Positions 53,911 to 63,987 of a stretch of DNA of 64,000 nucleotides are shown here, one piece after another. The notes beneath the pieces are model-generated. The model did no database searches, was not told where the DNA came from, and saw only the letters and a program-made list of their open reading frames with translations. Each line of letters starts with the position of its first letter. Position 1 is the stretch's first letter. Source of the stretch: Aeromonas diversa CDC 2478-85 (GTDB lineage: Bacteria > Pseudomonadota > Gammaproteobacteria > Enterobacterales > Aeromonadaceae); NCBI RefSeq assembly GCF_000819805.1, contig NZ_CDCE01000027.1:99847-163846 (forward strand), read 5' to 3'. Made by a program: the position numbers and the translations under genes.

Positions 53911-54138
53911 ATGAAAACCCTGATCGCCGCCCTGTTTGCCACCATGGCTCTGACCGCTAACGCCAATGAGACTGGGGAGAGACCGACTCTGGATTTGGCA
54001 AGCTTGCATCAGGAAGTGAAGAGTGAAGTGGCAGAGGCCAGTGCTGCCGTGGTGGCCGAGGCCATGGAGAACCTGCGCCCGCTGGAGCCCAGCGTCATGC
54101 TGACCGAGGTCAGCAGCGCGGAGGAGCCCCGTGGTTAA
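53911..54138 (+). CDS. Small exported protein of unknown function
   Basis: The protein is 75 residues with a signal peptide MKTLIAALFATMALTANA, leaving a mature peptide of about 57 residues that is acidic and helix-prone (HQEVKSEVAEASAAVVAEAMENL). A GGAG ribosome site eight bases upstream supports ATG 53911. Its last 29 bases overlap the 3-prime end of the convergent AraC-type regulator gene. I do not recognise a family. It has its own candidate promoter and appears to be a single-gene unit in the periplasm. Confidence 0.75.
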   Translation: MKTLIAALFATMALTANANETGERPTLDLASLHQEVKSEVAEASAAVVAEAMENLRPLEPSVMLTEVSSAEEPRG

Positions 54139-54889
54139 GGTAGCGCAGCGGGGTCTGCCCCGTGTGCTGGCGAAAGAAAGCGATGAAGGCGCTGTCGCTG
54201 GCAAAGTCGAGGGCCTGGGCCGTCTGGCTCAGACTGCCCGACTCGGCCAGCAGCTCCATTGCCCGCAGCAGTCGCCACTGCTGACGCCAGGCCTGATACG
54301 ACATGCCGGTCTCGCGCAAGAAGATGCGCCCCAGGGTGCGCTCGCTGGCTGCCACCCGGTTGGCCAGCTGATTCAATCGCTCCGGCAGCGCGCCGCCACG
54401 TACCCCGTCCAGCCAGGCTGCCAGCCGCGCATCGCGCGGGAAGGGTAGCTGCCACGGCTGGCGCGGGGCCGCCAGCAACTCCTCCTCGCACACCGTCAGC
54501 AGGCTCTGTTGCGCCTGCGCCGTCATATCCCAGGGCCAGAAGGCCATCCGCTCGATCACCTCCCGCAACAAGGGATTTACCTCCAGCACCCCGAGGGGCA
54601 AGGTGGGCGCCGCCGTCTGCGCGAAATAGAGCGAGCGGTATGCTACCACGCCACGCATCAGGGCGCGGTGCCCAGTGCCGGCCGGGATCCAGGCCGCCCG
54701 GGTCGGTGGCAGTACGCACAGGGTGTCGGCCAGCTCTATGGTGATGCAGCCTTGGTTGGCGAACAGCAACTGATGGCGGGCGTGGTGATGGCGTCCCGAG
54801 TCGTGCTGCCCCAGATCGGCGGCGATCCCGATCACCGGGGGGGTCAGCAGGTCGGGATTGAAGCGGGTGGTGGGGGTGATGAAGGCCAT
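54110..54889 (-). CDS. AraC-family transcription regulator (NimR-like)
   Basis: This is a regulator of 259 residues. The N-terminal cupin-type sensor holds HHHARHQLLFANQGC and a PAGTGH segment. The C-terminal DNA-binding domain has two helix-turn-helix units (LANRVAASERTLGRIFLRETGMSY and TAQALDFASDSAFIAFFRQHTGQTP). It is divergent from an MFS exporter gene 97 bases away, the arrangement of E. coli nimR-nimT, so it probably controls that exporter. The 3-prime end overlaps the small exported-protein gene. Confidence 0.88.
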   Translation of the reverse strand: MAFITPTTRFNPDLLTPPVIGIAADLGQHDSGRHHHARHQLLFANQGCITIELADTLCVLPPTRAAWIPAGTGHRALMRGVVAYRSLYFAQTAAPTLPLGVLEVNPLLREVIERMAFWPWDMTAQAQQSLLTVCEEELLAAPRQPWQLPFPRDARLAAWLDGVRGGALPERLNQLANRVAASERTLGRIFLRETGMSYQAWRQQWRLLRAMELLAESGSLSQTAQALDFASDSAFIAFFRQHTGQTPLRYLNHGAPPRC

Positions 54890-54986
54890 GATGGCGGACT
54901 TTCGCTATTAAATGACCCGATCATTGTAATGTGCCAACTCTCGCTTCTCTACACTGGGCGCCTTTTCTCAATCCATGAGGTGCCCC

Positions 54987-56132
54987 ATGACACAGCCCAC
55001 CACGCCACCCCGCTGGCTCATCATCCTGCTGATGACGTTTCCTCAGGTGGTCGAAACCATCTATAGCCCGGCGCTGACCGGCATCGCCCGCCACTTCGGT
55101 GTGAGCGAGGCGCAGGCCTCCCAGACCCTGTCCATCTACTTTCTGGCGTTTGCCGCCGGCGTGGTGGCCTGGGGGCACCTGTGCGATCGCCTCGGGCGTC
55201 GACCGGCTATGCTGCTCGGGCTGGTCACCTACGCGGCCGGCGCCCTGCTGGCCCTGTGGGCTCCCGACTTCGACTGGCTACTGCTGGCGCGGGGGCTCGC
55301 CGCCTTCGGCGCCGCCACCGGCTCCGTGGTGACCCAGACCATGCTGCGTGATCGCTATCAGGGCCATGACCTGGCACAGATCTTCTCCATCATGGGGGTG
55401 GCGCTGGCGGCCAGTCCTGTGCTGGGGCTGCTCAGCGGCGGTCAGCTGGCCGAGCACTTCGGCCACCGTGGCGTGTTCGTGGCACTGGCGCTGCTCGCCT
55501 CCGGACTGCTGGTGCTCGCCCTGTGGCGCCTTCCCGAGACCCGTCCGGCGGACGTTGTCCCGGTGGCCATGGCACCGCTGCTGCTGCGCATGCTGGCCGA
55601 TCGGAGCGTGCTGCGCAGTGCCCTGCTGGTGGCCCTGTTCAACATCATGCTGTTTGGCTACTACAGCCTGGCGCCCTTCCTGTTTGCTCGCTTGGGGTTG
55701 GGGGCGGCCGAGTTCGGCTATTCGGGCTGGTTACTGGCGCTGGCCACCCTGGCCGGCAGCCTGCTCAACCGCCGCTGGCTGGGGCAGGGGGTGACACCGG
55801 ATCGCCTGGTGCGCCGCGCCTGCGCCCTGGCGTGCGGTTCGGCCATCGGGATTATCTTGCTTCAGGGGAGTGCGGCCTTCGTGTTGCCCATGCTGGGGGT
55901 AGTGATCGCCTTCGGGGTGGCGATCCCGAACGTGCTAAGTCAGGCTCTGCGCGACTATCGAACGGTGGCCGGCAGTGCCGGCGCCCTGTTCGGCTTGGGG
56001 TATTACCTGCTACTCAGCCTGGGGCTGGCGCTGGCCGGCTGGGTGCAATCGCTGGGGGGCGTGCTCTTGGTGTGCGCCGGGCTCGCCCTGTGGGCGGCCA
56101 GGCGTTCCACGTGGAACGTCACTGGCCGATGA
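54987..56132 (+). CDS. MFS drug exporter (Bcr/CflA-like)
   Basis: This is a major-facilitator inner-membrane exporter of 381 residues with about 12 membrane helices. The loop 2-3 signature reads GHLCDRLGRRPAMLLG, and helix 1 carries the FPQVVETIYSPALTGIARHFGVS stretch typical of the Bcr/CflA group. ATG 54987 follows GAGG by six bases. It is divergent from the AraC-type regulator. The last codons contain a parS-like palindrome (56103-56118), and the 3-prime end overlaps the convergent kdpE gene by 14 bases. The substrate is unknown. Confidence 0.88.
   Translation: MTQPTTPPRWLIILLMTFPQVVETIYSPALTGIARHFGVSEAQASQTLSIYFLAFAAGVVAWGHLCDRLGRRPAMLLGLVTYAAGALLALWAPDFDWLLLARGLAAFGAATGSVVTQTMLRDRYQGHDLAQIFSIMGVALAASPVLGLLSGGQLAEHFGHRGVFVALALLASGLLVLALWRLPETRPADVVPVAMAPLLLRMLADRSVLRSALLVALFNIMLFGYYSLAPFLFARLGLGAAEFGYSGWLLALATLAGSLLNRRWLGQGVTPDRLVRRACALACGSAIGIILLQGSAAFVLPMLGVVIAFGVAIPNVLSQALRDYRTVAGSAGALFGLGYYLLLSLGLALAGWVQSLGGVLLVCAGLALWAARRSTWNVTGR
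56103..56118. promoter_or_regulatory. parS-like site 4 (CGTTCCACGTGGAACG)
   Basis: This is a perfect palindrome with the GTTCCACGTGGAAC core of parS; only the outermost bases differ. It lies in the last codons of the MFS gene. Confidence 0.8.
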
Positions 56133-56802
56133 AGCGGTAGCCGATGCCGGTCTCGGTCTCGATGAGGCGGGGGGCCTGAGGGTTGTCGCCCAGCTTCTTG
56201 CGCAGGCTGGCGACCACGATGCGCAGATAATGGGTGTCTTCCTTGTGGCTCGGCCCCCAGATGTCGTTGAGCAGCTGGGTCTGTAGTACCAGCTTGCCCG
56301 GGTGGCAGACCAGGGCCTGCAGCAGGGCGAACTCCTTGCGTGACAGGGTGACATCCTCATCGTGCAGGGTCACCTTGTGGTTGGTGGCATCGACACTGAG
56401 TCCGCAGCGCGGGAAGCGACGACAGTCGCTCTGAGTCACGCCGACCCGCTGACGCAGCAGCACCCGAATACGCGCCATCATCTCCTGGATGCCGAACGGC
56501 TTGCTCATATAGTCGTTGGCGCCGGCATCGAGCAGGCGCACCTTCTCCTGCTCCGAATCCCGGGCCGAGAGCACCAACACCGGCAGCTGATGATGTTCAC
56601 GGATACGGGTCAGGATCTGACTGCCATCCCCGTCCGGCAGGCCAAGATCCAGAATGACGAGGTCGGGCAGGGTATGACGATAGGCGGCCAGCCCTTCGTC
56701 GACGCTGACGGCCTCGCTCACCTGATGGCCTTCGGCAGTCAGGCTGATACGCAAGAAGCGGCGGATCGCCTGTTCGTCGTCGATGATCAAGATATGGGCC
56801 AT
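56119..56802 (-). CDS. kdpE: Response regulator KdpE
   Basis: KdpE is the OmpR-family regulator that activates kdpFABC under potassium limitation. It has 227 residues. The receiver has acidic residues in LIIDDEQAI, the phospho-acceptor in LVILDLGLPDGDG and lysine in YMSKPFG. The winged-helix output domain includes LSRKEFALLQALVCHPG and ETGIGYRF. ATG 56802 follows GGAG by five bases and overlaps the kdpD stop (TGATG). Confidence 0.96.
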   Translation of the reverse strand: MAHILIIDDEQAIRRFLRISLTAEGHQVSEAVSVDEGLAAYRHTLPDLVILDLGLPDGDGSQILTRIREHHQLPVLVLSARDSEQEKVRLLDAGANDYMSKPFGIQEMMARIRVLLRQRVGVTQSDCRRFPRCGLSVDATNHKVTLHDEDVTLSRKEFALLQALVCHPGKLVLQTQLLNDIWGPSHKEDTHYLRIVVASLRKKLGDNPQAPRLIETETGIGYRFIGQ

Positions 56803-59393
56803 CACGTCTCCGGTGAATTGAGGGCCAGGGGCAGGGCGATGCGCATGCAGGTGCCGATGCGGTTCGGGCCCGGGAAGGCCCAGATCCGTCCGCCGTGGGC
56901 TTCTATCATGGCGCGGGAAATGGCGAGGCCAAGCCCGGTGCCGCGGCTGCCACAGTCACCGACCGGCTGGGTGTAGAAGAGGTTGAAGATCTTGTCCCGG
57001 TCCGACTCGGCGATGCCGACCCCGATGTCGATGATATCGATGATGATGTCCGGGTCGGCCAGCATCACCTTGAGCTCGATGGGAGTGCCGACCGGTGAGT
57101 AGCGGGAGGCGTTGTCGAGGATGTTGACCAGCACCTGCTCGATCAGGGCGCCATGCACATAGAGGAGGGGGACGTGCTGATCGAGGTGTATCAATAGCTT
57201 GTGCTGGCGCCAGGAGGCGGCGAGCCGATGACGGGCGTGTTCGACCAGCTCTTCGATGGCGATCCAGTCGCGCTTGAGCTGGAAGTCGGGGGAGCCGATA
57301 CGGGTCATGTCGAGCAGGTTCTGCACATAGCCGTGCAGCCGCGCCGCTTCCTCCTGCACCGACTGAAGCAGCTCGATGCGCTCCTCATCCGGGATCCGTT
57401 CACCATATTCCAGCAGGGTGCCACCGGCCCCCATGATGGTCGCCAGTGGCGTCTTGAGGTCGTGTGAGACCGACGAGAGCAGGGCAGCACGCATTCGGTC
57501 GGTTTCGGCCTGCAGCTGGCTGTCGGCGAGGCGTTCGTCGAGATCGATCCGAGCCAGGGCGGCGCGGATGTCGGCCAGCAAGGCTTGCAGCTGGCGCTCC
57601 GAGCCGGCCGACAGGGGTTTGCCGAGGCGTAGCCCGAGCACAAGGGTGTCGGTGAGCGGCAGGTATTGTGCCTCGGCCGCGTTCAGGGTGGCGGTATGGG
57701 CGCCGGCGCTCTGCTGCTGAGCCAGGCACCAGTCGATGGCGGCCTTGTCCGTTTGCCCCGGAGGCTGCTCCGTGCCTCCACCGTGTTCCTGATACTGGGC
57801 GTCGAGCACCCGCACGTCGGTCGTGAGGGCGCGGGCGATCGCCTTGCTCCCCTGGCGCAGCACCTCTTCACGATTGTTGGCCTTGGTCAGCGCCTGGCTA
57901 AGGGAGAGCAGGGCGTTGCCCAGATGCTGGCTCTCGCGCAGGCTCACCAGCTGCTGACGCTGGCGGGAGGCAAGCCGGCCCGCCGTCATGCCGACGATAA
58001 GCAGCACCAGCAGGGTGAGCAGGTCGCTGTGCTTGTTGACGGTCAGGGAGAAGAGGGGTTCGACAAACAGCAGGTTGTGGGCGACAAAGCCGATCAGTGC
58101 CGCCAGGGCGGCGGGCAGCAGACTGGTGCCGAGCGCCGTGGTCATCACCCCGAGCACGAACAGCAGTGGCATCGAGCTGGCGGGCAACCAGTCCGACAGC
58201 AGCCAGGCCGTGGCAGAGGTGATCCCCATGACCGCCAGCGAGAAGAGGTATTCGTGAGGCTTGCCGGGCGCCACGTCGTGCCGGCGCAATGACGAGCTGC
58301 GTTGATCCAGATCGACCAGGGTGATCTCGAGCCCCTTGGCGGCCTTGATGAGGTGGCGCACCAGAGAGGGGCGCCAGGGAATCTTGTGGGGTTTGCCAAG
58401 CAGCAACTGGGATACCTGCTGCTGATCGGCGGTCTCGAGCAGGGCGTCGGCCACCGAGGGGCTCGAGAGGGTGATGACCCTGGCACCCAGTTGGGAGGCA
58501 AGGGCCAAGGCCTGCTCGGTTGCCGGGGTCGCCTCTCCCCGGGTGTCCACGTGCACCACCAACCAGGGGAGCTGGCGGCGCTGGGCGAAGCGGTGACCGT
58601 GGCGCACCAGGGCCGCGCCCTGATCATCATCACCCAGGCAGACCATCAGCTTGCCGCGCAGGGGCAGGGTGCTCTTGCCTGCGGCCTGCCACTGCAACTG
58701 CAAGTCTCCCTCCACATGGCTGGCTGCGGTCTGCATGGCCAGCTCGCGCAGGGCGGTGAGGTTGTTGAGAGAGAAGAAAGACTGCAGCGCGGCACGCGCC
58801 TGGTGAGGGACGTAGACCTTGCCCTCGCGCAGCCGATCGAGCAGCTCCTTGGGTGGCAGATCAATCAGCACCAGACTGTCGGCATCGAGCAGCACCTGAT
58901 CGGGCAGGGTCTCTCGCACCCGCACCCCGGTCAGCTGCCACACCAGATCGTTGAGGCTCTCGAGGTGCTGCACGTTGAGGGTGGTGTAGACGTCGATGCC
59001 GGCAGCCAACAGCTCTTGCACATCCTGCCAGCGTTTCTCATGGCGACAGCCGGGGGCGTTGGAGTGAGCCAGCTCATCCACCACCGCCAGCGCCGGTTTG
59101 CGCGCCAGCAGACCGTCGAGATCCATCTCCTCGAGCCGCTGACCACGGTGGTAGATCGGCATCCGCGGCAGCATAGGCAGTTTGTCGAGCATGGCCAGCG
59201 TCTCGCGCCGGCCATGGGTTTCAACGACCCCGATAAGCAGGTCGACCCCTTCCCGGGCCTGCTCTCGTACCGCCTGCAGCATGGCGTAGGTCTTGCCTAC
59301 GCCGGGGGCTGCACCGAGAAAGACCTTGAGCTTGCCCTTCTGTTCATTCTCCAGGCTCGCCAGCAGGGCGTCGGCTCGCACATCATCACGCAT
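56802..59393 (-). CDS. kdpD: Sensor histidine kinase KdpD
   Basis: KdpD is the potassium sensor of the Kdp system, 863 residues. The N-terminal KdpD domain has the Walker-like GAAPGVGKTYAML and WQDVQELLAAGIDVYTTLNVQHLES. It is followed by a universal-stress-type domain (about 245-370), four membrane helices (about 395-490) and a GAF-like region. The kinase core has the phospho-histidine in SSVSHDLKTPLATIMGA, N box VNILDNASRYSP, G1 IDIGVGI and G2 GTGLGLA. It overlaps kdpC by eight bases and kdpE by one. Confidence 0.97.
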   Translation of the reverse strand: MRDDVRADALLASLENEQKGKLKVFLGAAPGVGKTYAMLQAVREQAREGVDLLIGVVETHGRRETLAMLDKLPMLPRMPIYHRGQRLEEMDLDGLLARKPALAVVDELAHSNAPGCRHEKRWQDVQELLAAGIDVYTTLNVQHLESLNDLVWQLTGVRVRETLPDQVLLDADSLVLIDLPPKELLDRLREGKVYVPHQARAALQSFFSLNNLTALRELAMQTAASHVEGDLQLQWQAAGKSTLPLRGKLMVCLGDDDQGAALVRHGHRFAQRRQLPWLVVHVDTRGEATPATEQALALASQLGARVITLSSPSVADALLETADQQQVSQLLLGKPHKIPWRPSLVRHLIKAAKGLEITLVDLDQRSSSLRRHDVAPGKPHEYLFSLAVMGITSATAWLLSDWLPASSMPLLFVLGVMTTALGTSLLPAALAALIGFVAHNLLFVEPLFSLTVNKHSDLLTLLVLLIVGMTAGRLASRQRQQLVSLRESQHLGNALLSLSQALTKANNREEVLRQGSKAIARALTTDVRVLDAQYQEHGGGTEQPPGQTDKAAIDWCLAQQQSAGAHTATLNAAEAQYLPLTDTLVLGLRLGKPLSAGSERQLQALLADIRAALARIDLDERLADSQLQAETDRMRAALLSSVSHDLKTPLATIMGAGGTLLEYGERIPDEERIELLQSVQEEAARLHGYVQNLLDMTRIGSPDFQLKRDWIAIEELVEHARHRLAASWRQHKLLIHLDQHVPLLYVHGALIEQVLVNILDNASRYSPVGTPIELKVMLADPDIIIDIIDIGVGIAESDRDKIFNLFYTQPVGDCGSRGTGLGLAISRAMIEAHGGRIWAFPGPNRIGTCMRIALPLALNSPET

Positions 59394-59907
59394 GGTGATC
59401 CTTATCGAGGAGCAGGTTCAGCTCCAGCACATTGATGACAGACGGGCCAAGGATACCAGCTTCCTGATGGGACCGGATCAGCTCCGTCAGTTCATTCGGT
59501 TTCATGCCGCGAGCCTTGGCCACTCGATCGACCTGCTCCAGCACCGCCGTCAAAGGCAGGTGTGGATCGAGCCCGGAGGCGGAGCGAGTCAGCAAGGCGG
59601 CATCGGTGAAGCCGGCGGCGGCTTGTTGCTCGGCAAAGGCGCGGCGCGCCGGGGCGCTCATGCCCAAGTTGCTGGCACTGCCGCCGAGAGAGGCAAACTC
59701 GCTGGCCGAAGGGCGCGGGGTGAAATACTTGGCCTGCTGGAAAGGCTGTGCCAGCAAGGCGCTGCCGATGAGTTTTCCCTCGGCGTTGTGCAACTGGCTG
59801 CCGTTGGCCTGCCAGGGGAATAACCACTGGGCCAGGCCCGTCACGGCGAGGGGGTAACCGACCCCGAGTAGCAGGGTCAGGGTCAGCAGGGTACGAATAG
59901 CGATCAT
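59386..59907 (-). CDS. kdpC: Potassium-transporting ATPase subunit KdpC
   Basis: KdpC is the single-span accessory subunit that stabilises KdpB and raises ATP affinity. It has 173 residues, somewhat shorter than E. coli (190). One N-terminal membrane helix is followed by a periplasmic domain with the family segments GSALLAQPFQQAKYFTPRPSA, ASGLDPHLP and the C-terminal VNVLELNLLLD. It is 12 bases after kdpB and overlaps kdpD. Confidence 0.97.
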   Translation of the reverse strand: MIAIRTLLTLTLLLGVGYPLAVTGLAQWLFPWQANGSQLHNAEGKLIGSALLAQPFQQAKYFTPRPSASEFASLGGSASNLGMSAPARRAFAEQQAAAGFTDAALLTRSASGLDPHLPLTAVLEQVDRVAKARGMKPNELTELIRSHQEAGILGPSVINVLELNLLLDKDHHA

Positions 59908-59919
59908 GGTCTCTCTTCC

Positions 59920-61977
59920 TTATACCAGCCCGAGGCCGGTCACAATCACGTCGATAAGCTTGATGCCGACGAAGGGGACTATGAGTCCGCCCACGCCGTA
60001 GATCAGCAGGTTGCGGCGCAGCAGCTCGGCGGCGGTGCCCTTGAGGCTCACTCCGCGCAGTGCCAGTGGCACCAGAGCCACGATCACCAGGGCGTTGAAG
60101 ATGATGGCCGACAGGATGGCACTCTCCGGGCTGTGCAGTTGCATCAGGTTGAGCACGCCGAGCTGCGGGTAGGCCGCTACGAACAAGGCCGGCAGGATGG
60201 CGAAGTACTTGGCCAGATCGTTGGCGATGGAGAAGGTGGTGAGAGCGCCGCGGGTGACCAGCAGCTGTTTGCCCACCTGCACCACGTCCAGCAGCTTGGT
60301 CGGGTTGGAATCGAGATCGACCAGATTGCCTGCCTCCTTGGCGGCCTGAGTTCCCTCGTTCATGGCCAGACCCACGTCGGCCTGGGCCAGGGCGGGGGCG
60401 TCGTTTGCGCCGTCGCCGCACATGGCGACCAAGCGGCCACCGGCCTGCTCCTGGCGGATATAGGCGAGCTTCTTCTCCGGGGTCGCCTCGGCGATGAAGT
60501 CGTCGACCCCGGCCTCGGCGGCGATGGCGGCGGCGGTGAGGGGGTTGTCACCAGTGATCATCACGGTCCGGATGCCGAGGTGGCGCAGCATCTGGAAGCG
60601 CGCCTTGATGCCGGGCTTGATGATGTCCTTGAGGTAGACCACACCGAGCAGCCGATCCTGAGTACAGACCAACAGCGGCGTTCCCCCTTGGCGGGCGATG
60701 CGATCGACGGCCTGGCGCAGGGGCTCTGGCATCTTCTCGCGCGAGAGCGCCAGATAGGCGAGCACGGCATCCACGGCGCCCTTGCGGTAGCTGTGGCGGT
60801 TGCGGTCCAGACCGCTTAACCGGGTCTCGGCGGTGAAGGGGATCACCGTATCGCTCGGCAGCAGTTCGGGGGCCTGCAGGGTTGCTGCACCCAGGGCCAG
60901 GATCGATTTCCCCTCCGGGGTGCTGTCGCCGAGCGAGGCCAGCATGGCGGCCTGACTGAGCAGCGAAGGCTCGACGCCGGGGGCCGGGATTAGCTCGTCG
61001 GCCATACGGTTGCCGAAGGTGATAGTACCTGTCTTGTCGAGCAGCAGGGTGCGCACGTCACCGGCCGCTTCCACGGCGCGGCCCGACTTGGCGATCACGT
61101 TGAGCTTCACCAGCCGGTCCATCCCGGCGATGCCGATGGCCGAGAGCAGACCGCCTATGGTGGTCGGGATGAGCGTGATAAACAGGGCGATCAGATAGAG
61201 GCGCGGTACCTGGGTCTGGTTATAGCCGAGGAACAGGGGCAGAGTCGCCACGACCAGCAAGAAGATCAGAGTCAACCCAACCAGCAGGGCGGTCAGCGCC
61301 TGCTCGTTGGGGGTCTTCTGCCGTTTGGCTCCTTCGACCAGGGCGATCATCCGATCCAGGGTGCTCTCACCCGGATTGGCGGTGACCCGGATCCAGATCT
61401 GGTCCGAGACCACCTGGGTGTTACCGGTCACACCGCTCTTGTCGGTACCCGACTCGCGGATCACCGGTGCCGACTCGCCCGTGATGGCGGCCTCATTGAC
61501 CGAGGCAATGCCTTGCACCACCTCGCCATCGGCCGGGATCATCTCGCCGGCATGCACCAGCACCAGATCTCCTTTACGAAGATCGGTGGCGGCAACCCAT
61601 TCGCCCTGACGATCATCCAGGGCACCCACACGGCGTGCCTGTAACTGATTCATGCCCGCCTTAAGACTGTCGGCACGCGCCTTGCCGCGCCCCTCGGCCA
61701 GGGTCTCGGCGAAGTTGGCAAACCACAGTGTCAGCCAGAGCCAGGCGGTCAGTTGCCAGGCCAGGCCGGTGGCCACACCGGAAACGGGGCGGCCAAGCAG
61801 GGACTCCATGGTGGCCAGCGCGGCGCACAACCAGAGGGTAAAGAGGATCGGGCTTCCCCACAGCGCTGTCGGGTTAAAGCGGCGGAATGCCTCGACAGCC
61901 GCGGTCAGCAACAGTGAAGGGCGGCGTGCGGCCTGGGGCTGTTTGTGCCCGTTGGCCAGGGTTATGGACTTGCTCAT
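59920..61977 (-). CDS. kdpB: Potassium-transporting P-type ATPase subunit KdpB
   Basis: KdpB is the P-type ATPase that energises potassium uptake through KdpA. The protein is 685 residues from ATG 61977. The actuator loop has TGES (the serine is the site of inhibitory phosphorylation in E. coli), the phosphorylated aspartate is in [12 protein letters not shown], and the hinge is [11 protein letters not shown]. The ATG overlaps the kdpA stop by four bases (ATGA). The open frame continues upstream inside kdpA but is not coding. Confidence 0.98.
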   Translation of the reverse strand: MSKSITLANGHKQPQAARRPSLLLTAAVEAFRRFNPTALWGSPILFTLWLCAALATMESLLGRPVSGVATGLAWQLTAWLWLTLWFANFAETLAEGRGKARADSLKAGMNQLQARRVGALDDRQGEWVAATDLRKGDLVLVHAGEMIPADGEVVQGIASVNEAAITGESAPVIRESGTDKSGVTGNTQVVSDQIWIRVTANPGESTLDRMIALVEGAKRQKTPNEQALTALLVGLTLIFLLVVATLPLFLGYNQTQVPRLYLIALFITLIPTTIGGLLSAIGIAGMDRLVKLNVIAKSGRAVEAAGDVRTLLLDKTGTITFGNRMADELIPAPGVEPSLLSQAAMLASLGDSTPEGKSILALGAATLQAPELLPSDTVIPFTAETRLSGLDRNRHSYRKGAVDAVLAYLALSREKMPEPLRQAVDRIARQGGTPLLVCTQDRLLGVVYLKDIIKPGIKARFQMLRHLGIRTVMITGDNPLTAAAIAAEAGVDDFIAEATPEKKLAYIRQEQAGGRLVAMCGDGANDAPALAQADVGLAMNEGTQAAKEAGNLVDLDSNPTKLLDVVQVGKQLLVTRGALTTFSIANDLAKYFAILPALFVAAYPQLGVLNLMQLHSPESAILSAIIFNALVIVALVPLALRGVSLKGTAAELLRRNLLIYGVGGLIVPFVGIKLIDVIVTGLGLV

Positions 61978-63656
61978 GAAGAGAATGCTCCCAGCATCAG
62001 ATGTTCGGCGATCGGGCCCAGAGCCAGAACTGGCAGGAAAGAGAGACCGCCTATCAGCAAAATGGTAATGATCAGCAGGGTGACAAACAGCGGACCGCCG
62101 ACCGGGAAGTCGCTGTCGCTGGCCTCCTGGCGGGGGCTGCGAGCCAGCAGACCGGCGATGGCCAGCACTGGCACTATGTAGCCGAAGCGGCCGAGCAGCA
62201 TGGCCAGACCGATGGCGATGCATTGCCAGTTGTCGGCGGCTGCCAGTCCGGCGAAGGCCGAGCCGTTGTTGCCTGTGCCTGAGGCGTAGGCGTAGATGAG
62301 GCGTGACAGGCCATGGGGACCCTCGTGGCCGATGACAGCGGCTGAGTCAGGCAACATCAGGGTGATTCCACCAAGGACCAGGACTCCGACCGGCATGACC
62401 AGCATGCTGGCCACCACCCACTTCATCTCGGCGATGCCAAGGCGCTTGCCAAGGTAAGTGGGGGTACGTCCCACCATCAGGCCGCACAGGAAGACGGTGA
62501 GCAGCACGAACAGCAGCATGCCGTAGATGCCAGCGCCGATGCCGCCGAAGATCACTTCGCCGAGAAGCATGTTGAACATGGTCACCATGCCGCCGAGCGG
62601 GCTGAAGCTGTCGTGCATGGCGTTGACCGAACCGTTGGAAGCTGAGGTGGTAGCCACGGCCCAGAGCGCGGAGAGGGTAGGGCCTAAGCGGCTCTCCTTT
62701 CCTTCCCAGTTACCGGCCTGGGTGGTCAGCTGATGCAGATTGGGGTCGGCCGCCAGCTCCTGGCTGAGGGTGATGACAAGGCCCACCACAAACAGGGTTG
62801 CCATGGCGAACACGATGGCGCGGCTGTGGGCCATATCCTTTACATAACGTCCGAACGTAAAGACCATGGCCGCCGCTATGGTCAGCAGGGCCACCATCTC
62901 CAGCCAGTTGGTGAGGGCGGTCGGGTTCTCGAACGGGTGGGCGGAGTTGATGCCAAAGAAGCCACCACCGTTGGAGCCTAGCTGCTTGATGGCGATCTGA
63001 GATGCGGCCGGCCCCAGCGGTAGTACCTGCTCGTGGCCTTCAACACCGGTAAAGGGCAAATAGTGTCCCAGGCTCTGGGGCACGCCCTGCCATACCAGCA
63101 CCATGGCAAGGAGCAGTGAGAGAGGAAGCAGCACGTACAGGCAGAAGCGCACCAGATCGACCCAGAAGTTACCCAGGCTGGTGGTCTGTTGGCGAGCGAT
63201 CCCGCGGAACAGCGCAATGGCGGCGGTGGCCCCGGTGGCTGCAGAAACGAAGTTCTGGGTGGTCAGGCCTGCCATCTGGCTGAAGTAGGAGAGGGCGGCC
63301 TCACCGGAATAGGCTTGCCAGTTGGTGTTGGTCATGAAGCTGACCGCCGTGTTGAAGGCGAGTTGCCAGTTCAGGCCAGGCAGGTGCTCCGGATTCAGAG
63401 GCAGAGCACCCTGAGAGAGCAGAATCACAAAGAGCAGGGTCAGGCCGGCCAGGTTGAAGGCCACCAGACTAAGTAAATAGCCTCGCCAGTCCTGTTCGCG
63501 GCCATCGGTGCCGCATGCCGCCAGGGTGGCTCGCTCCATCGGGCCTAGCCAGCGGGTTCGTCCCTCGAAGACATGGTAAAGGTAGCGGCCAAGCAGAGGC
63601 GCAGGCAGCAGTAGCAGCGAGAGGTAAGCTGCTGGGTAAAGATAGGTTTGCCACAT
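61974..63656 (-). CDS. kdpA: Potassium-transporting ATPase subunit KdpA
   Basis: KdpA is the channel-like potassium-binding subunit, 560 residues with about ten membrane helices in four pore repeats. Selectivity-filter segments are visible, including [13 protein letters not shown] and [21 protein letters not shown]. It starts at ATG 63656, after AAGG, and follows kdpF by 12 bases. Confidence 0.98.
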   Translation of the reverse strand: MWQTYLYPAAYLSLLLLPAPLLGRYLYHVFEGRTRWLGPMERATLAACGTDGREQDWRGYLLSLVAFNLAGLTLLFVILLSQGALPLNPEHLPGLNWQLAFNTAVSFMTNTNWQAYSGEAALSYFSQMAGLTTQNFVSAATGATAAIALFRGIARQQTTSLGNFWVDLVRFCLYVLLPLSLLLAMVLVWQGVPQSLGHYLPFTGVEGHEQVLPLGPAASQIAIKQLGSNGGGFFGINSAHPFENPTALTNWLEMVALLTIAAAMVFTFGRYVKDMAHSRAIVFAMATLFVVGLVITLSQELAADPNLHQLTTQAGNWEGKESRLGPTLSALWAVATTSASNGSVNAMHDSFSPLGGMVTMFNMLLGEVIFGGIGAGIYGMLLFVLLTVFLCGLMVGRTPTYLGKRLGIAEMKWVVASMLVMPVGVLVLGGITLMLPDSAAVIGHEGPHGLSRLIYAYASGTGNNGSAFAGLAAADNWQCIAIGLAMLLGRFGYIVPVLAIAGLLARSPRQEASDSDFPVGGPLFVTLLIITILLIGGLSFLPVLALGPIAEHLMLGAFSS

Positions 63657-63668
63657 GATCCTTCTTCC

Positions 63669-63746
63669 TTATTCATGTGAGCGTGCCAGTGCACGCGCCA
63701 AATAAACGGTGAGGGCGATTACCAGCACCAGATAAAGCCAATTCAT
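63669..63746 (-). CDS. kdpF: KdpF small membrane subunit
   Basis: KdpF is the tiny membrane peptide that stabilises the KdpABC complex. The frame is 25 codons: a single hydrophobic helix MNWLYLVLVIALTVYLARAL followed by a short polar tail. GGAG lies six bases before ATG 63746, and the gene is the first of the kdpFABCDE operon. Confidence 0.92.
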   Translation of the reverse strand: MNWLYLVLVIALTVYLARALARSHE

Positions 63747-63959
63747 AGTGACTCCGTTATTGGATTGGTCGGCGCCATCCTAAGGAAGAGCCGCGTAAAG
63801 CCTCTATAAAGGCTGCAGGGCATCGCGTAAAAAGGGCGTAAAAGCAGAATAAAGGGACGGGGGAAATCAGGTTTTGTGGGTAACTCTGTGGGTAATGTGT
63901 GCAACTGTTGGTGGTTTAGGCAAACAGTCGCGCAGAGTGATATTTTCTGGGTTTTTCCC
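63747..63959. other. Intergenic region upstream of kdp and of the right-edge promoter
   Basis: There is no gene here. The kdp promoter must lie in this stretch, but I see no confident KdpE box or -35/-10 pair. TGTGGGTAA, a near-match DnaA box, occurs near 63877 and again near 63889. The segment next to the right-edge promoter is T rich, suitable for an UP element. Confidence 0.4.
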
Positions 63960-63987
63960 TTGCCAGCGAGAGAGAGATCTCTATAAT
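63960..63987 (+). promoter_or_regulatory. Probable rRNA operon P1 promoter at the right edge
   Basis: TTGCCA (63960-63965), a 16-base spacer and a perfect TATAAT (63982-63987) followed by the GC-rich discriminator GCGCCC reproduce the rrn P1 pattern (16-base spacing and discriminator). It reads out of the window, so a 16S rRNA operon probably starts just beyond. Confidence 0.65.
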
